Positions 1 through 6,995 of a stretch of DNA of 7,509 nt are shown in pieces (the stretch's first letter is position 1; the number at the start of each line of letters is the position of its first letter). Source of the stretch: Candidatus Melainabacteria bacterium (GTDB lineage Bacteria; Cyanobacteriota; Vampirovibrionia; Vampirovibrionales; JAJTHC01); assembly GCA_026389055.1 (NCBI GenBank), contig JAPLIO010000061.1, positions 1-7,509 of the forward strand, read 5' to 3'. Below the pieces are notes generated by a model. The model was given only the letters and a program-made list of their open reading frames with translations. It was not told the DNA's origin and did no database searches. Made by a program: the position numbers and the translations under genes.

Positions 1-62
1 ACCGCAAACGAAGCGGTCGGATGCTGGGCTTGCAACCGTTTGATTTGTTGGGTTATCCAGCT
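1..62 (-). pseudogene. Continuation of the helicase frame beyond the TGA stop (3' part, runs off the window)
   Basis: Reading on in the same frame after the stop at 63-65 gives about 20 sense codons with no further stop. The peptide is SWITQQIKRLQAQHP then TASFAV. This resembles the part of UvrD-family proteins just after motif IV, where a helix for domain 2A is followed by a strand of the type 'sfAVLxR'. The other two frames give unrelated peptides, one of them stopping after five codons. I infer that the original gene ran on to the left and that the TGA interrupts it. Whether this part is still translated, for instance by readthrough or a restart, cannot be told here. Confidence 0.6.
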
Positions 63-3000
63 TCATTCATCTACCTGCTTGGGGAATAGTTCCGTGGTGA
101 TGGGTTCTAATAACGTGGGGTTTTTACCTTTTGACCCTTCTAATAAAGTCGGTAAAAAGGCGTTTTTTAGTTCGGGTTGATGGGTGGGGGCTTCCAGCAC
201 CCATCGGTTAGCGAGGGCGACAATTTCCAACGCACATCGGTTGCTATGGGTCATTAACACGTTGGTTTGGGCGTGTTTAATAAACTCTCGAAACACGGAA
301 GGGTCTGCCGCTGAAAACGTGGTGGTGATAGATTGATTGGTATCGCCTGTACGAATTAAATTGGGGTTTTCTCCACCTAACAGGGCGAATAACCGTTGCA
401 GTAGTTTGGAAGAATCTTGAGCTTCGTCTTCCATTAAATAGCTAAATTGATTTTGATAATGCGTGCGAACATCTTCGTTGTTTTCAAGCAAGGTAACGCT
501 CAGCAGAATTAAATCGGTAAAATCTAGCTGATTCGCCGATTTTAGCAACCCTTGGTATGCTTCAAATGCCTTGCCTAATTGGGTCAGCTTGGGTTTTTTG
601 GTGCGTTCGCCTTCTTGACGGAGGTCTTCAGGAGACAGCCGTAACTGCTTGGCTTGCCCAATGGCAGACCCAACGGTTTTCTTCCAAACTTCAAACGTGC
701 CGCTGCCTTCAATAGGGGCAAACGTGGCTTGTGCCGCTTGATGTAGCAATAGTTCCTGCTGAAATTCATCGACCATTTGCAACGGTTGATTGGTTAAATC
801 TAGCCCCAAACGGCTTGCGTGGTTACGTTCGGTTAATATCCGAAACGCCAAGGCGTGAATGGTGGAAACCATCGGCAGGGTGCTAATGCCAGCGGGTTGT
901 AGCTTCGCCTTCAATCGGTCTAGCAACGTGCGAGCGGCGGATTCCATATACGTTAGCACTAAAATTGAGCGGGGCGGAGTGCCTCGGCGAATGAGTTCTA
1001 AAATCAACTCGACGGTTACGAAGGTTTTGCCCGCCCCCGGTACGGCGGAAATAGCCAGTGTGCCTTGGGTGTAGCTTAAAATGGGGGCTTGGTCTGGGCG
1101 GAGTGTGGCTTGCGGAATGTTCGCCAATAACGCTGCCGAAGTTTGAGCATCTGCCAGTTCTACCACTTGCGTAAGGGCGGTATACAGTAGCGGTTCGGCT
1201 TCTGAAAATAGCCTGCCTTCCGCATCGCGTTCTGAAGAAAAACAGAGTAATTGCTCTGTTGCCAAACTGCCTAGCTTTCGCAATACCGCCGCCCCCCGAA
1301 CTTGTCGTTGCCACAAGGGGTTCGTTTTTAACGAAGTTTCGGGCGTTTCCCCTTCCGCCACTTCAAAACCCGCACTATGCACCATGGCGTTATAAAGCGG
1401 AGCCTCATCGGTTCTCGTCCACTGGTCATTCTGCCCATCCAACCACCAAAAAACAGACCGCCGCAGTTCCAAGTCAATCGCCTTTTGAGGGGTGGCAATC
1501 AGCAAGGCGTTGGGGTCTAATTCCCTTGGGGCATCGGGCGTATCGGCAACCGCTCCTAGTTTGGCTTGCCACAACCACAAGCGTTGGGCTTCCACCGTGT
1601 CGAATCCGCATTTTTTGACTACATCGGTTTGACGTTGCAAACTTCGTACCAACAACGCCAATTCTGGGGCTTGTTCGCCCCCTCGCAATAGCGGATATAG
1701 CCACCGTGTTAGCGTGTTGAGCAACTGGTCTTCTACAGATAAACCCTGCATTTCTTCCAACCACGCCCGAAATTCGGTATAGCGTTTTCGGCTTGAAAAA
1801 TAGACCAATTCGTCTTCAGGGAGGGTTTCTTCGGTAGGCAACAAGGCACTGCCCGTTTGTTCCGTTACTACCGCTTGCTGATGATGCACGGCTATGCGAT
1901 GAGCCAACGCATCTAACGTGAGGGCTTCGGTTTGCTGAAACCCCAGTACCACCGCCAACAATTGCCGAATTTCCAATCGAGAAAGGGCAATTTTCCACGC
2001 ACTGGCATTGACTAATTGTAAGCAGTTGAGCAACGCTCTGCCCAGTAATGTATCGGCTGGGCGTTGCGTACCGCTGAGTACTTGAAACGTTACCCCAAGC
2101 CGTTTTAGCTGATAAATATAAGGGGCTAAGCTCAACGTATCCGTCGTAGGAAGCACCCAAACCAACTGCCCTAAAGCCAACGTCCCTTCGGCGATTGTTT
2201 TTTTAAGCTGGGCAATAACGGCATCGACCTGTTCCACTTGGGTGCGGGTTGGCATCAGTAATTTGATGCTGGGATTTTGAAATCCGCCTTCGGGAAGGGG
2301 CAACGCTTGCCTGAGCAATTTACTGTAAAGCCACGCATAAAAAGGCGTTTTTTTGATGGTTGGGTCTTCAGACGGGATGCCACGGGGGGCATCCCCTACA
2401 GAGGAAAGAGTTTGCGTTACTAAGAATTCTTCCACATTGCACAACTGGCACAACTGGCTTTTTAGGGCGATGGCTCCTTCGGGATGGGCGTTTAAATAGC
2501 CCCTTCTTGCACCCCCTTGCGGGTCTATGGTTAAGGCAATCGTTTGGGTTTCAGGTTGGCTGGCTTGCCACGCAATAAACGCCTGTTGGGCAGGGGTGGT
2601 TTCGTCTAAATCATCCACCAATAAATGGGTAATGGGGTAACCAGAATAGGGCGTAAAGAAGGGTTCTTTCTCCAATAAAGAATGAAAAATATCCAGCTGT
2701 TTATTACTATCTAGCAGCCGAATTTTATACGCCCATTTATCAAAGAGGGCTTCTAATTTTGCCAATTCGGGCATATCTTCCACGCCCAACCAAGCGTCTC
2801 TAGCCTGCATTTCAGGGCGAGTCAAACGGTGTTCACTGCGTAGCCTTGCTCGCCGAATCAGCTGACGAATCAGGGTTTTGTCGTTGAGTTGGTAGGCATC
2901 AAACACTTGCGGATGTTGGGTTTGAAATTGTTGCCAAAGCAGTTTGTACAAAAATTCCGATTCTTCCAGCCCTGTTAGTTCGGGCATTACTTGCGTGAAG

Positions 3001-3323
3001 GTTTCAGTATCGGGGTAGGCTTGCAGTAAGCGGTTTTCCACCACGGGCCAAGTTTGAAATAGCAGGTTGCGAACCCATCCGCTGTAGGTGTAAACGGGTA
3101 TATGCCCGAGTGGGGCGTTTACCCTTGTGCGAAGTTGGTTGGCTAGTTGGTATTGCAGGGCACTGTTTTGCACTAAAATTAGCACGCTATCGCTACGCAC
3201 CGTGGGGGTGTTTAGCAGGGTAGCGGCGTGGTTTAATAGAGCGGTGGTTTTCCCGCTAAGGGGGTCGCCTTGCCAACAGAATAGGCTTTTGGGTTGAGTA
3301 TGGTGGCTAGGGGTTTCCGTCAA
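63..3323 (-). CDS. Tandem-module SF1 (UvrD/Rep-like) DNA helicase, 1086 aa, cut short by an in-frame TGA
   Basis: Probable ATP-dependent 3'-5' DNA helicase acting in repair or recombination. The second module is canonical: Q-motif LRPDQ (741-745), Walker A PGAGKT (762-767), Walker B DEAQD (966-970), motif III GDTNQS (993-998) and a motif IV-like SNR (1027-1029). The N-terminal ~740 residues look like another, diverged SF1 core: Walker A GDPLSGKT (19-26), an LLVDDLDE Walker B-like box (234-241) and a TPQKAIDLE motif V-like stretch (611-619). The TTG start overlaps the mscL TGA. GGTGAT, matching the 16S anti-SD extension, lies 5 bases upstream, and an in-frame TGA three codons before the TTG excludes a longer start. 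The protein stops before motifs V and VI of module 2, including the arginine finger, so as written it should not be a working helicase. The frame continues past the TGA (see 1-62). AddB/RexB-like or a UvrD-paralogue role are alternatives. Family call is firm; specific function is not known. Confidence 0.85.
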   Translation of the reverse strand: MTETPSHHTQPKSLFCWQGDPLSGKTTALLNHAATLLNTPTVRSDSVLILVQNSALQYQLANQLRTRVNAPLGHIPVYTYSGWVRNLLFQTWPVVENRLLQAYPDTETFTQVMPELTGLEESEFLYKLLWQQFQTQHPQVFDAYQLNDKTLIRQLIRRARLRSEHRLTRPEMQARDAWLGVEDMPELAKLEALFDKWAYKIRLLDSNKQLDIFHSLLEKEPFFTPYSGYPITHLLVDDLDETTPAQQAFIAWQASQPETQTIALTIDPQGGARRGYLNAHPEGAIALKSQLCQLCNVEEFLVTQTLSSVGDAPRGIPSEDPTIKKTPFYAWLYSKLLRQALPLPEGGFQNPSIKLLMPTRTQVEQVDAVIAQLKKTIAEGTLALGQLVWVLPTTDTLSLAPYIYQLKRLGVTFQVLSGTQRPADTLLGRALLNCLQLVNASAWKIALSRLEIRQLLAVVLGFQQTEALTLDALAHRIAVHHQQAVVTEQTGSALLPTEETLPEDELVYFSSRKRYTEFRAWLEEMQGLSVEDQLLNTLTRWLYPLLRGGEQAPELALLVRSLQRQTDVVKKCGFDTVEAQRLWLWQAKLGAVADTPDAPRELDPNALLIATPQKAIDLELRRSVFWWLDGQNDQWTRTDEAPLYNAMVHSAGFEVAEGETPETSLKTNPLWQRQVRGAAVLRKLGSLATEQLLCFSSERDAEGRLFSEAEPLLYTALTQVVELADAQTSAALLANIPQATLRPDQAPILSYTQGTLAISAVPGAGKTFVTVELILELIRRGTPPRSILVLTYMESAARTLLDRLKAKLQPAGISTLPMVSTIHALAFRILTERNHASRLGLDLTNQPLQMVDEFQQELLLHQAAQATFAPIEGSGTFEVWKKTVGSAIGQAKQLRLSPEDLRQEGERTKKPKLTQLGKAFEAYQGLLKSANQLDFTDLILLSVTLLENNEDVRTHYQNQFSYLMEDEAQDSSKLLQRLFALLGGENPNLIRTGDTNQSITTTFSAADPSVFREFIKHAQTNVLMTHSNRCALEIVALANRWVLEAPTHQPELKNAFLPTLLEGSKGKNPTLLEPITTELFPKQVDE
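2374..2395. repeat. REP-like palindrome inside the helicase coding sequence
   Basis: An 8-bp perfect inverted repeat, GGGATGCC and GGCATCCC, with loop ACGGGG. It is flanked by CTACA on the plus strand, so the complement begins TGTAGGGGATGCC. That wording is typical of dispersed intergenic palindromes (GTAGGGGnn...CCCC type). Here it sits in frame in the helicase and encodes GDAPRGIPS at about residues 310-318, in a poorly conserved linker of the N-terminal module. It may be a small palindromic element inserted without breaking the frame. Confidence 0.55.
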
Positions 3324-3790
3324 GAGTAATCACCGTAGACCCTTTCTTTTACCGCACAAAAAAAATAAAGTTTATTGGCTAATAATTGACGAATCTCTTC
3401 TAGCAACACTTCCTGACGTGTTGGAATAGGTGGTGCTTCTTCCACCACGGTAGTAGGTACTTCCGTTGGCTTTTTCAAGTGATTCATTGCCTTAATAACG
3501 GAAAAAATAACCAACGCCACAATCAAAAAATCAAACGTAACTTGAAGAAAACTACCATAATTAACGGTAACAGGTACCCCTGCTGGGTTTGTTAAGGAAG
3601 GGGGTAGCTGAAATTTTAAATCTGTAAAACTAATACCACCAATCAACCAACCGATAGGAGGCATCACCACATCCGCAACCAAAGAAGAAACGATTTTACC
3701 AAACGCACCGCCAATAATGACACCCACGGCTAAATCTACCACATTGCCTTTCATGGCAAATTCTTTAAATTCCTGCACAAGACTCATCAT
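3320..3790 (-). CDS. mscL: Large-conductance mechanosensitive channel MscL
   Basis: Inner-membrane homopentameric channel that opens under membrane tension and releases solutes during hypo-osmotic shock. The family signature is clear: N-terminal amphipathic helix SLVQEFKEFAMKGN, then TM1 with the pore stretch VVDLAVGVIIGGAFGKIVSS (residues 17-36) continuing to MPPIG. TM2 is at about 77-102 (FDFLIVALVIF), and the C-terminal bundle helix is EVLLEEIRQLL (127-137). The first of two adjacent ATGs is preferred because AGAGGA lies 10 bases before it. At 156 aa it is longer than the usual ~135-150. The last ~19 residues (ANKLYFFCAVKERVYGDYS) do not look like MscL and follow an eight-base homopolymer at 3358-3365. 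The stop overlaps the TTG of the downstream helicase, suggesting coupled translation. Identity is very secure; the exact C-terminus is less so. Confidence 0.95.
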   Translation of the reverse strand: MMSLVQEFKEFAMKGNVVDLAVGVIIGGAFGKIVSSLVADVVMPPIGWLIGGISFTDLKFQLPPSLTNPAGVPVTVNYGSFLQVTFDFLIVALVIFSVIKAMNHLKKPTEVPTTVVEEAPPIPTRQEVLLEEIRQLLANKLYFFCAVKERVYGDYS

Positions 3791-3817
3791 CGCTTACAAA
3801 TCCTCTATTATTAAACC

Positions 3818-3829
3818 CTTAACGTTAAG
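3818..3829. promoter_or_regulatory. 12-bp perfect palindrome upstream of mscL
   Basis: CTTAACGTTAAG is its own reverse complement and lies 28 bases before the mscL start, on the side where its promoter should be. A homodimeric regulator could bind such a site, but no -10/-35 pair close by is convincing and a single short A/T-rich palindrome can arise by chance. Confidence 0.25.
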
Positions 3830-3912
3830 TGCTAAGTATTCCTGATGATTGAAACAATACCTGGCACCAAAAAAGAATACCACAAAGATAAAAAAGCATC
3901 CGACGCTTTATG

Positions 3913-3961
3913 TAGGCTAGGGCTTTGTTCCAAACAGCCCTACTGCCTATCTCTCTTTTTT
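3913..3961 (+). terminator. Rho-independent-type hairpin with T-run, reading rightward, in the divergent intergenic region
   Basis: TAGGC-TAGGGCT-TTG pairs with CAA-AGCCCTA-GCCTA around a TTC loop, with two 2-base bulges (AC and CT). TCTCTC and six T follow at 3956-3961. On the minus strand the hairpin lacks a T-run, so it points rightward. No gene on the plus strand ends here. It therefore either ends a short untranslated RNA started in about 3850-3890, attenuates transcription entering the glycosyltransferase operon, or blocks antisense transcription. Confidence 0.55.
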
Positions 3962-3967
3962 GTGCTA

Positions 3968-3996
3968 TAAAGAAAAAGTACCCTCTCGAATATACT
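3968..3996 (+). promoter_or_regulatory. Possible sigma70 promoter for the glycosyltransferase operon
   Basis: TATACT (3991-3996, five of six to TATAAT) would start transcription near 4003, giving a leader of about 40 bases before the ATG at 4043. The hexamer 17 bases upstream, TAAAGA, is a poor -35. An alternative extended -10, TGCTATAAA (3963-3971), also exists. It lies just downstream of the hairpin, which suits a promoter insulated from upstream transcription. Confidence 0.3.
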
Positions 3997-4042
3997 GCTA
4001 TTTCTGTCTATCTTTGTTCTTAGAAAGTGCTTACCCAGCCTA

Positions 4043-5875
4043 ATGCCTTCATCCTCTTCGCACCCAGAACCCTCTGAAATCCCCACCTTTTTTACTGAAG
4101 CAAAAGCTAGCCTTTATGTAAAACTATTACTGGGGATATGCTTCATTTTAAGGTTAGTTAGCCTAGGTACCGCCCCCCTATTTGATACCACCGAAACCCG
4201 CTACGCCAACATTGCCCAACAGCTGATTTTACGGCAAGATTGGCTGGTACCCTATATGCCCCTCGTGCATAAACCCTTCCTAGGCAAGCCCCCCCTCACG
4301 TTTTGGTTGATTGGCATTTGCTATGAACTATTCGGGTGTACGGATTGGTCTTCACGCATTCCCAACTTCCTAGAAGGTCTTTTGACGGTAGTTTTCACCG
4401 CCTTAATCGCCAAAAAAATCACCCAACAAACGGGCAAAAAAACGGATGGGCTAGCCCCGCTCATTCTCGCTTCGGCAGGGTTGTTTTTCGCTCTTTCTGC
4501 TACCGTTAGCATGGATATGTTGGTTTGCCTAACCGTAACCGCCAGCATGTGGGCGTATTTGCACATTCAACAAGCCAAATCGGATCAAAGCCCCAAAGCA
4601 CTATTCCTTTATGAAAGCCTATTGGCAGTTATTTCCACCATCGGGTTTATGAATAAAGGCCCTATCAGTTTGATTGCCTTCGTCGGGCCACTGGTACTAC
4701 TAGCCCTATGGCAACGTAGCTGGAAGCCCCTACAATTACGCTGGTGGTGGGTATTACTAGTAACTCTGGGTATCAATGCCCCGTGGTTTATTGCTGTTCA
4801 GCAAAAGCACCAATGGTTTTGGTCATATTTTTTCATTAACGAACACATTTTAAGATTCATCAGCCCCAACTACGGAGACCTATACGGTAGCGGACACCAC
4901 TTCCCCTACGGCACCATTTGGCTTTATGTAACGGGAGGGTTTCTACCATGGACCCCATTTTTAATCGTGCCATTTCTAGGTAAAACAGTCGGTCATTTTA
5001 AAGGGTTGTGGCATCGATTGAACACCCAAACCAGCACCACAACCAAATTAATTATCTGCTGGGCATTGTTTGCCCCCCTATTTTTCACCATGGCAAAATC
5101 CATTGTAGTTACTTATATATTAAGTAGCTTGCCCGCTATGGCATTATTAACAGGGCAACTATTAGCGGAAACATTCAAGGCACGGCACGCCCCCCACTTT
5201 GAAAACGCGTTGACAACCACTGAAATAGCTAGAGCAAACGGTCTGCTAAGTTGGCTCCCCTTTTTGCTAGCCATTGCGTGCGTAGGCTGCTTAGGCTATA
5301 CCCTCATTGCTCCTAGTACGCTACCCACCAACACCCTAGCGATTGGCTATTCCCTAGTCGCCATCGGGTTGCTAAGTTTGCTTTCCTTCAAGGCGTTTCA
5401 ATCCAAGAAAGCATGGGTAAAACCCTTTCAAGTTGGGCTTATAGCTCTGTTTCCTGTATTGGGTATTACCATTTTCTACCTTTGTTTTTCAACGGCATTG
5501 GCGTACAAAAAAAGTGTCAGACCCTTACTTGTTGAGCTTGCCAAACAACGCCCTGATTTTGCTAAGCAACCCGCTCTGTTTTTGGGTAGTGCTCCTTCGT
5601 TTTCATGGTTTTACTACGGGCAAGAAGCCTTGGTTAACCAACAATTAGCCTTAGAAAAACAAGGGCTTGCCAAACCGCTCATTTTACCCGAATATGATAA
5701 TACACCCACGTTACCAGCAGCCAGTGCTACCGTATTTAATCAACCTGTTGTAGCCATTGTTTTAAACCCAAACGAACCCCAAATTCTAGTGGCACAAAAA
5801 ACACGTCAGGATTTAACGATTCGGCTACTAGCCAAAGAAGGGTATTATGCAGCCTACCTCGTTACCCGAAAATAA
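4043..5875 (+). CDS. Glycosyltransferase family 39 (ArnT/PMT-like) integral membrane protein, 610 aa
   Basis: GT-C fold enzyme that moves a sugar from a polyprenyl-phosphate donor to an acceptor (lipid A, other lipids or proteins) on the outer face of the inner membrane. The N-terminal signature FDTTETRYANIAQQL (47-61) places acidic residues D48 and E51 where ArnT has its DETRYA motif, after the first membrane segment (about 26-43). KPPLTFWL follows at 82-89, and NKGPISL is the usual mid-protein motif. I count about 11-13 hydrophobic segments, then a soluble C-terminal domain of ~110 residues after FSTALAYKKSVRP. Length is close to the 550-650 usual for this family. No strong Shine-Dalgarno precedes the ATG, and no upstream in-frame start is visible. 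It overlaps the next gene by 29 bases, so the two are translated from one message. The family is sure; sugar and acceptor are unknown, so arnT should not be assumed. Confidence 0.9.
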   Translation: MPSSSSHPEPSEIPTFFTEAKASLYVKLLLGICFILRLVSLGTAPLFDTTETRYANIAQQLILRQDWLVPYMPLVHKPFLGKPPLTFWLIGICYELFGCTDWSSRIPNFLEGLLTVVFTALIAKKITQQTGKKTDGLAPLILASAGLFFALSATVSMDMLVCLTVTASMWAYLHIQQAKSDQSPKALFLYESLLAVISTIGFMNKGPISLIAFVGPLVLLALWQRSWKPLQLRWWWVLLVTLGINAPWFIAVQQKHQWFWSYFFINEHILRFISPNYGDLYGSGHHFPYGTIWLYVTGGFLPWTPFLIVPFLGKTVGHFKGLWHRLNTQTSTTTKLIICWALFAPLFFTMAKSIVVTYILSSLPAMALLTGQLLAETFKARHAPHFENALTTTEIARANGLLSWLPFLLAIACVGCLGYTLIAPSTLPTNTLAIGYSLVAIGLLSLLSFKAFQSKKAWVKPFQVGLIALFPVLGITIFYLCFSTALAYKKSVRPLLVELAKQRPDFAKQPALFLGSAPSFSWFYYGQEALVNQQLALEKQGLAKPLILPEYDNTPTLPAASATVFNQPVVAIVLNPNEPQILVAQKTRQDLTIRLLAKEGYYAAYLVTRK

Positions 5876-6695
5876 GTCAATAACCCTAGCCAACGATTTT
5901 TCAACAACTCCCATTGTTATTGAAGGAAACCTGCACGGTATGCCCATTGTAGCGGATTTTTCTCTGTCAGTGATTATTCCCGCCTATAACGAAGCAGAGC
6001 GGTTACCCCCCACCTTGGCAGATTGCGTGGCGTATTTAAGCCAGCAACCGTACCCGTGGGAAATTTTAGTAGTAGATGATGGTAGTACGGATGGTACACT
6101 AGCCAGTGTGTTACCGTTTCAGCAAGCTTATCCTGATAACGTTAAAACCGTAACCTACGGTAAAAATAAGGGCAAAGGCTATGCTGTTCAACAAGGTATT
6201 TTAGCCGCCCAGCAAGGGTATTGCCTACTATATGACGCTGATGCTGCCGTTCCCCTCGGTGATGTTGAACGATTTTTTTCCGCTTTAGTGGCAAACCCAC
6301 ACGCTGTGGTAATCGGTTCCAGAAATATTTCTGCCCCAGATATTGAACGTAGGGTAAAGTGGTACCGAAAGCTCATTGGGCGATGCTTCAACCTATTATT
6401 AGGACAAGTAACCCCCACTATTGTAGATACGCAATGCGGCTTTAAGCTAATACCTACCGCCAAAGCCCAGCAATTGGCAACGCTTCAACAAGAAAATGGG
6501 TTTGCTTTTGATGTGGAATATATTCATTTAAGCCAGCAATTGGGGTGGCAAGTGGTGGAATGTGCTGTGAATTGGCACCATGTGCCAGGCTCAAAAGTTC
6601 ATTTAATGAAGGATAGCTGGCGAATGTTTTTAAGCGTGCAACGCATTGGCAAACGCTCTGCCAGTGGGGAGTATGGGTCGTTTCATACGGATTGA
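5847..6695 (+). CDS. ALG5-like polyprenyl/dolichyl-phosphate beta-glucosyltransferase (GT2), 282 aa
   Basis: Cytoplasmic GT-A enzyme that loads a sugar from a nucleotide sugar, most likely UDP-glucose, onto polyprenyl phosphate. Visible motifs are LSVIIPAYNEAERLP (40-54), VVDDGSTDGT (75-84), the metal-binding DADAA (130-134), VIGSRN (155-160), RRVKWYRKLIGRCFN (168-182) and DTQCGFKL (194-201). GFAFDVEYI (218-226) and VNWHHVPGSKVHLMKDS (241-257) complete the set. The RR..WYR, DTQCGFK, FDVE and GSK combination is typical of ALG5 rather than of DPM1 mannosyltransferases. No membrane segment is evident. The start at 5847 is backed by AGAAGG five to six bases upstream; an alternative ATG at 5939 with GAAGGAAA upstream would drop the first 31 residues, which lie before the conserved fold. 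Its product probably feeds a membrane GT-C transferase, plausibly the gene it overlaps. Confidence 0.9.
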   Translation: MQPTSLPENKSITLANDFSTTPIVIEGNLHGMPIVADFSLSVIIPAYNEAERLPPTLADCVAYLSQQPYPWEILVVDDGSTDGTLASVLPFQQAYPDNVKTVTYGKNKGKGYAVQQGILAAQQGYCLLYDADAAVPLGDVERFFSALVANPHAVVIGSRNISAPDIERRVKWYRKLIGRCFNLLLGQVTPTIVDTQCGFKLIPTAKAQQLATLQQENGFAFDVEYIHLSQQLGWQVVECAVNWHHVPGSKVHLMKDSWRMFLSVQRIGKRSASGEYGSFHTD

Positions 6696-6706
6696 TACCG
6701 ATTCTC

Positions 6707-6733
6707 ATACCAATTCAATCTTTGAATTGGTAT
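6707..6733. repeat. Perfect 12-bp stem hairpin after the glycosyltransferase operon
   Basis: ATACCAATTCAA and TTGAATTGGTAT pair perfectly around a TCT loop, starting 11 bases after the GT2 stop codon. It is A/T-rich and followed by TAAAAC rather than a T-run, so it is not a classical Rho-independent terminator. It could protect the mRNA 3' end or be a dispersed palindromic repeat. Confidence 0.6.
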
Positions 6734-6737
6734 TAAA

Positions 6738-6760
6738 ACGGGCGGATGCAATCCGCCCGT
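6738..6760. repeat. G+C-rich palindrome, REP-like; may end minus-strand transcripts
   Basis: ACGGGCGGAT and ATCCGCCCGT form a perfect 10-bp stem with a GCA loop, directly after the preceding hairpin. On the minus strand the stem is followed by TTTT, so it could act as a terminator for transcripts coming from bolA. The GGGCGGAT...ATCCGCCC wording is like dispersed intergenic repeats of many bacteria. The remaining 42 bases up to the tandem array hold nothing I recognise. Confidence 0.6.
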
Positions 6761-6802
6761 ACAGTCGGGTAATTATTTAAAACATTACAAATAGTAAAAA
6801 GT

Positions 6803-6989
6803 TTAACTACTTTTTAGGTTAGACTTAACTAAAGTTAGTTGAAAATTAACTACTTTTTAGGTTAGACTTAACTAAAGTTAGTTGAAAATTAACCACTTTT
6901 TAGGTTAGACTTAACTAAAGTTAGTTGAAAATTAACTACTTTTTAGGTTAGACTTAACTAAAGTTAGTTGGAAATTAACCACTTTTTAG
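6803..6989. repeat. Tandem array of a 43-bp unit, about 4.35 copies
   Basis: Copies start with TTAACTAC or TTAACCAC at 6803, 6846, 6889, 6932 and 6975, exactly 43 bases apart; the fifth is partial (15 bases). Each unit runs TTAACYACTTTTTAGG, then TTAGACTTAACTAAAG, then TTAGTTGAAAA. Only two positions vary: C/T at base 6 (T in copies 1, 2 and 4; C in 3 and 5), and one GAAAA to GGAAA change in copy 4. Inside the unit, TAACT-AA-AGTTA is a small inverted repeat. There are no unique spacers, so this is a minisatellite-like array, not CRISPR. It begins 7 bases past the bolA stop codon, so it would form most of the bolA 3' untranslated region. Confidence 0.95.
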
Positions 6990-6995
6990 TGGGAA

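Noticed and set aside
63..65. Selenocysteine insertion at the helicase TGA
   Set aside because: The bases after the TGA form only a 3-bp CAA/TTG stem, no convincing SECIS hairpin, and Cys/Sec has no role at this site in helicases.
883..1764. Open frames on either strand between 859 and 2578
   Set aside because: They overlap the long helicase frame, have no family motifs and show odd composition; they are shadows.
1..3323. UGA read as an amino acid (alternative genetic code)
   Set aside because: Only one in-frame TGA occurs in the helicase, Trp is encoded by TGG throughout, and the GT2 gene ends properly with TGA.
3791..3912. A sigma70 promoter for mscL
   Set aside because: Several A/T-rich hexamers exist on the minus strand but none pairs with a plausible -35 at 16-18 bases.
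4043..5875. Naming the GT39 gene arnT
   Set aside because: Only the general GT39 signature is visible and no other arn genes are present, so substrate specificity is unsupported.
6803..6989. CRISPR array
   Set aside because: Units are contiguous and nearly identical over all 43 bases, with no unique spacers and no cas genes nearby.
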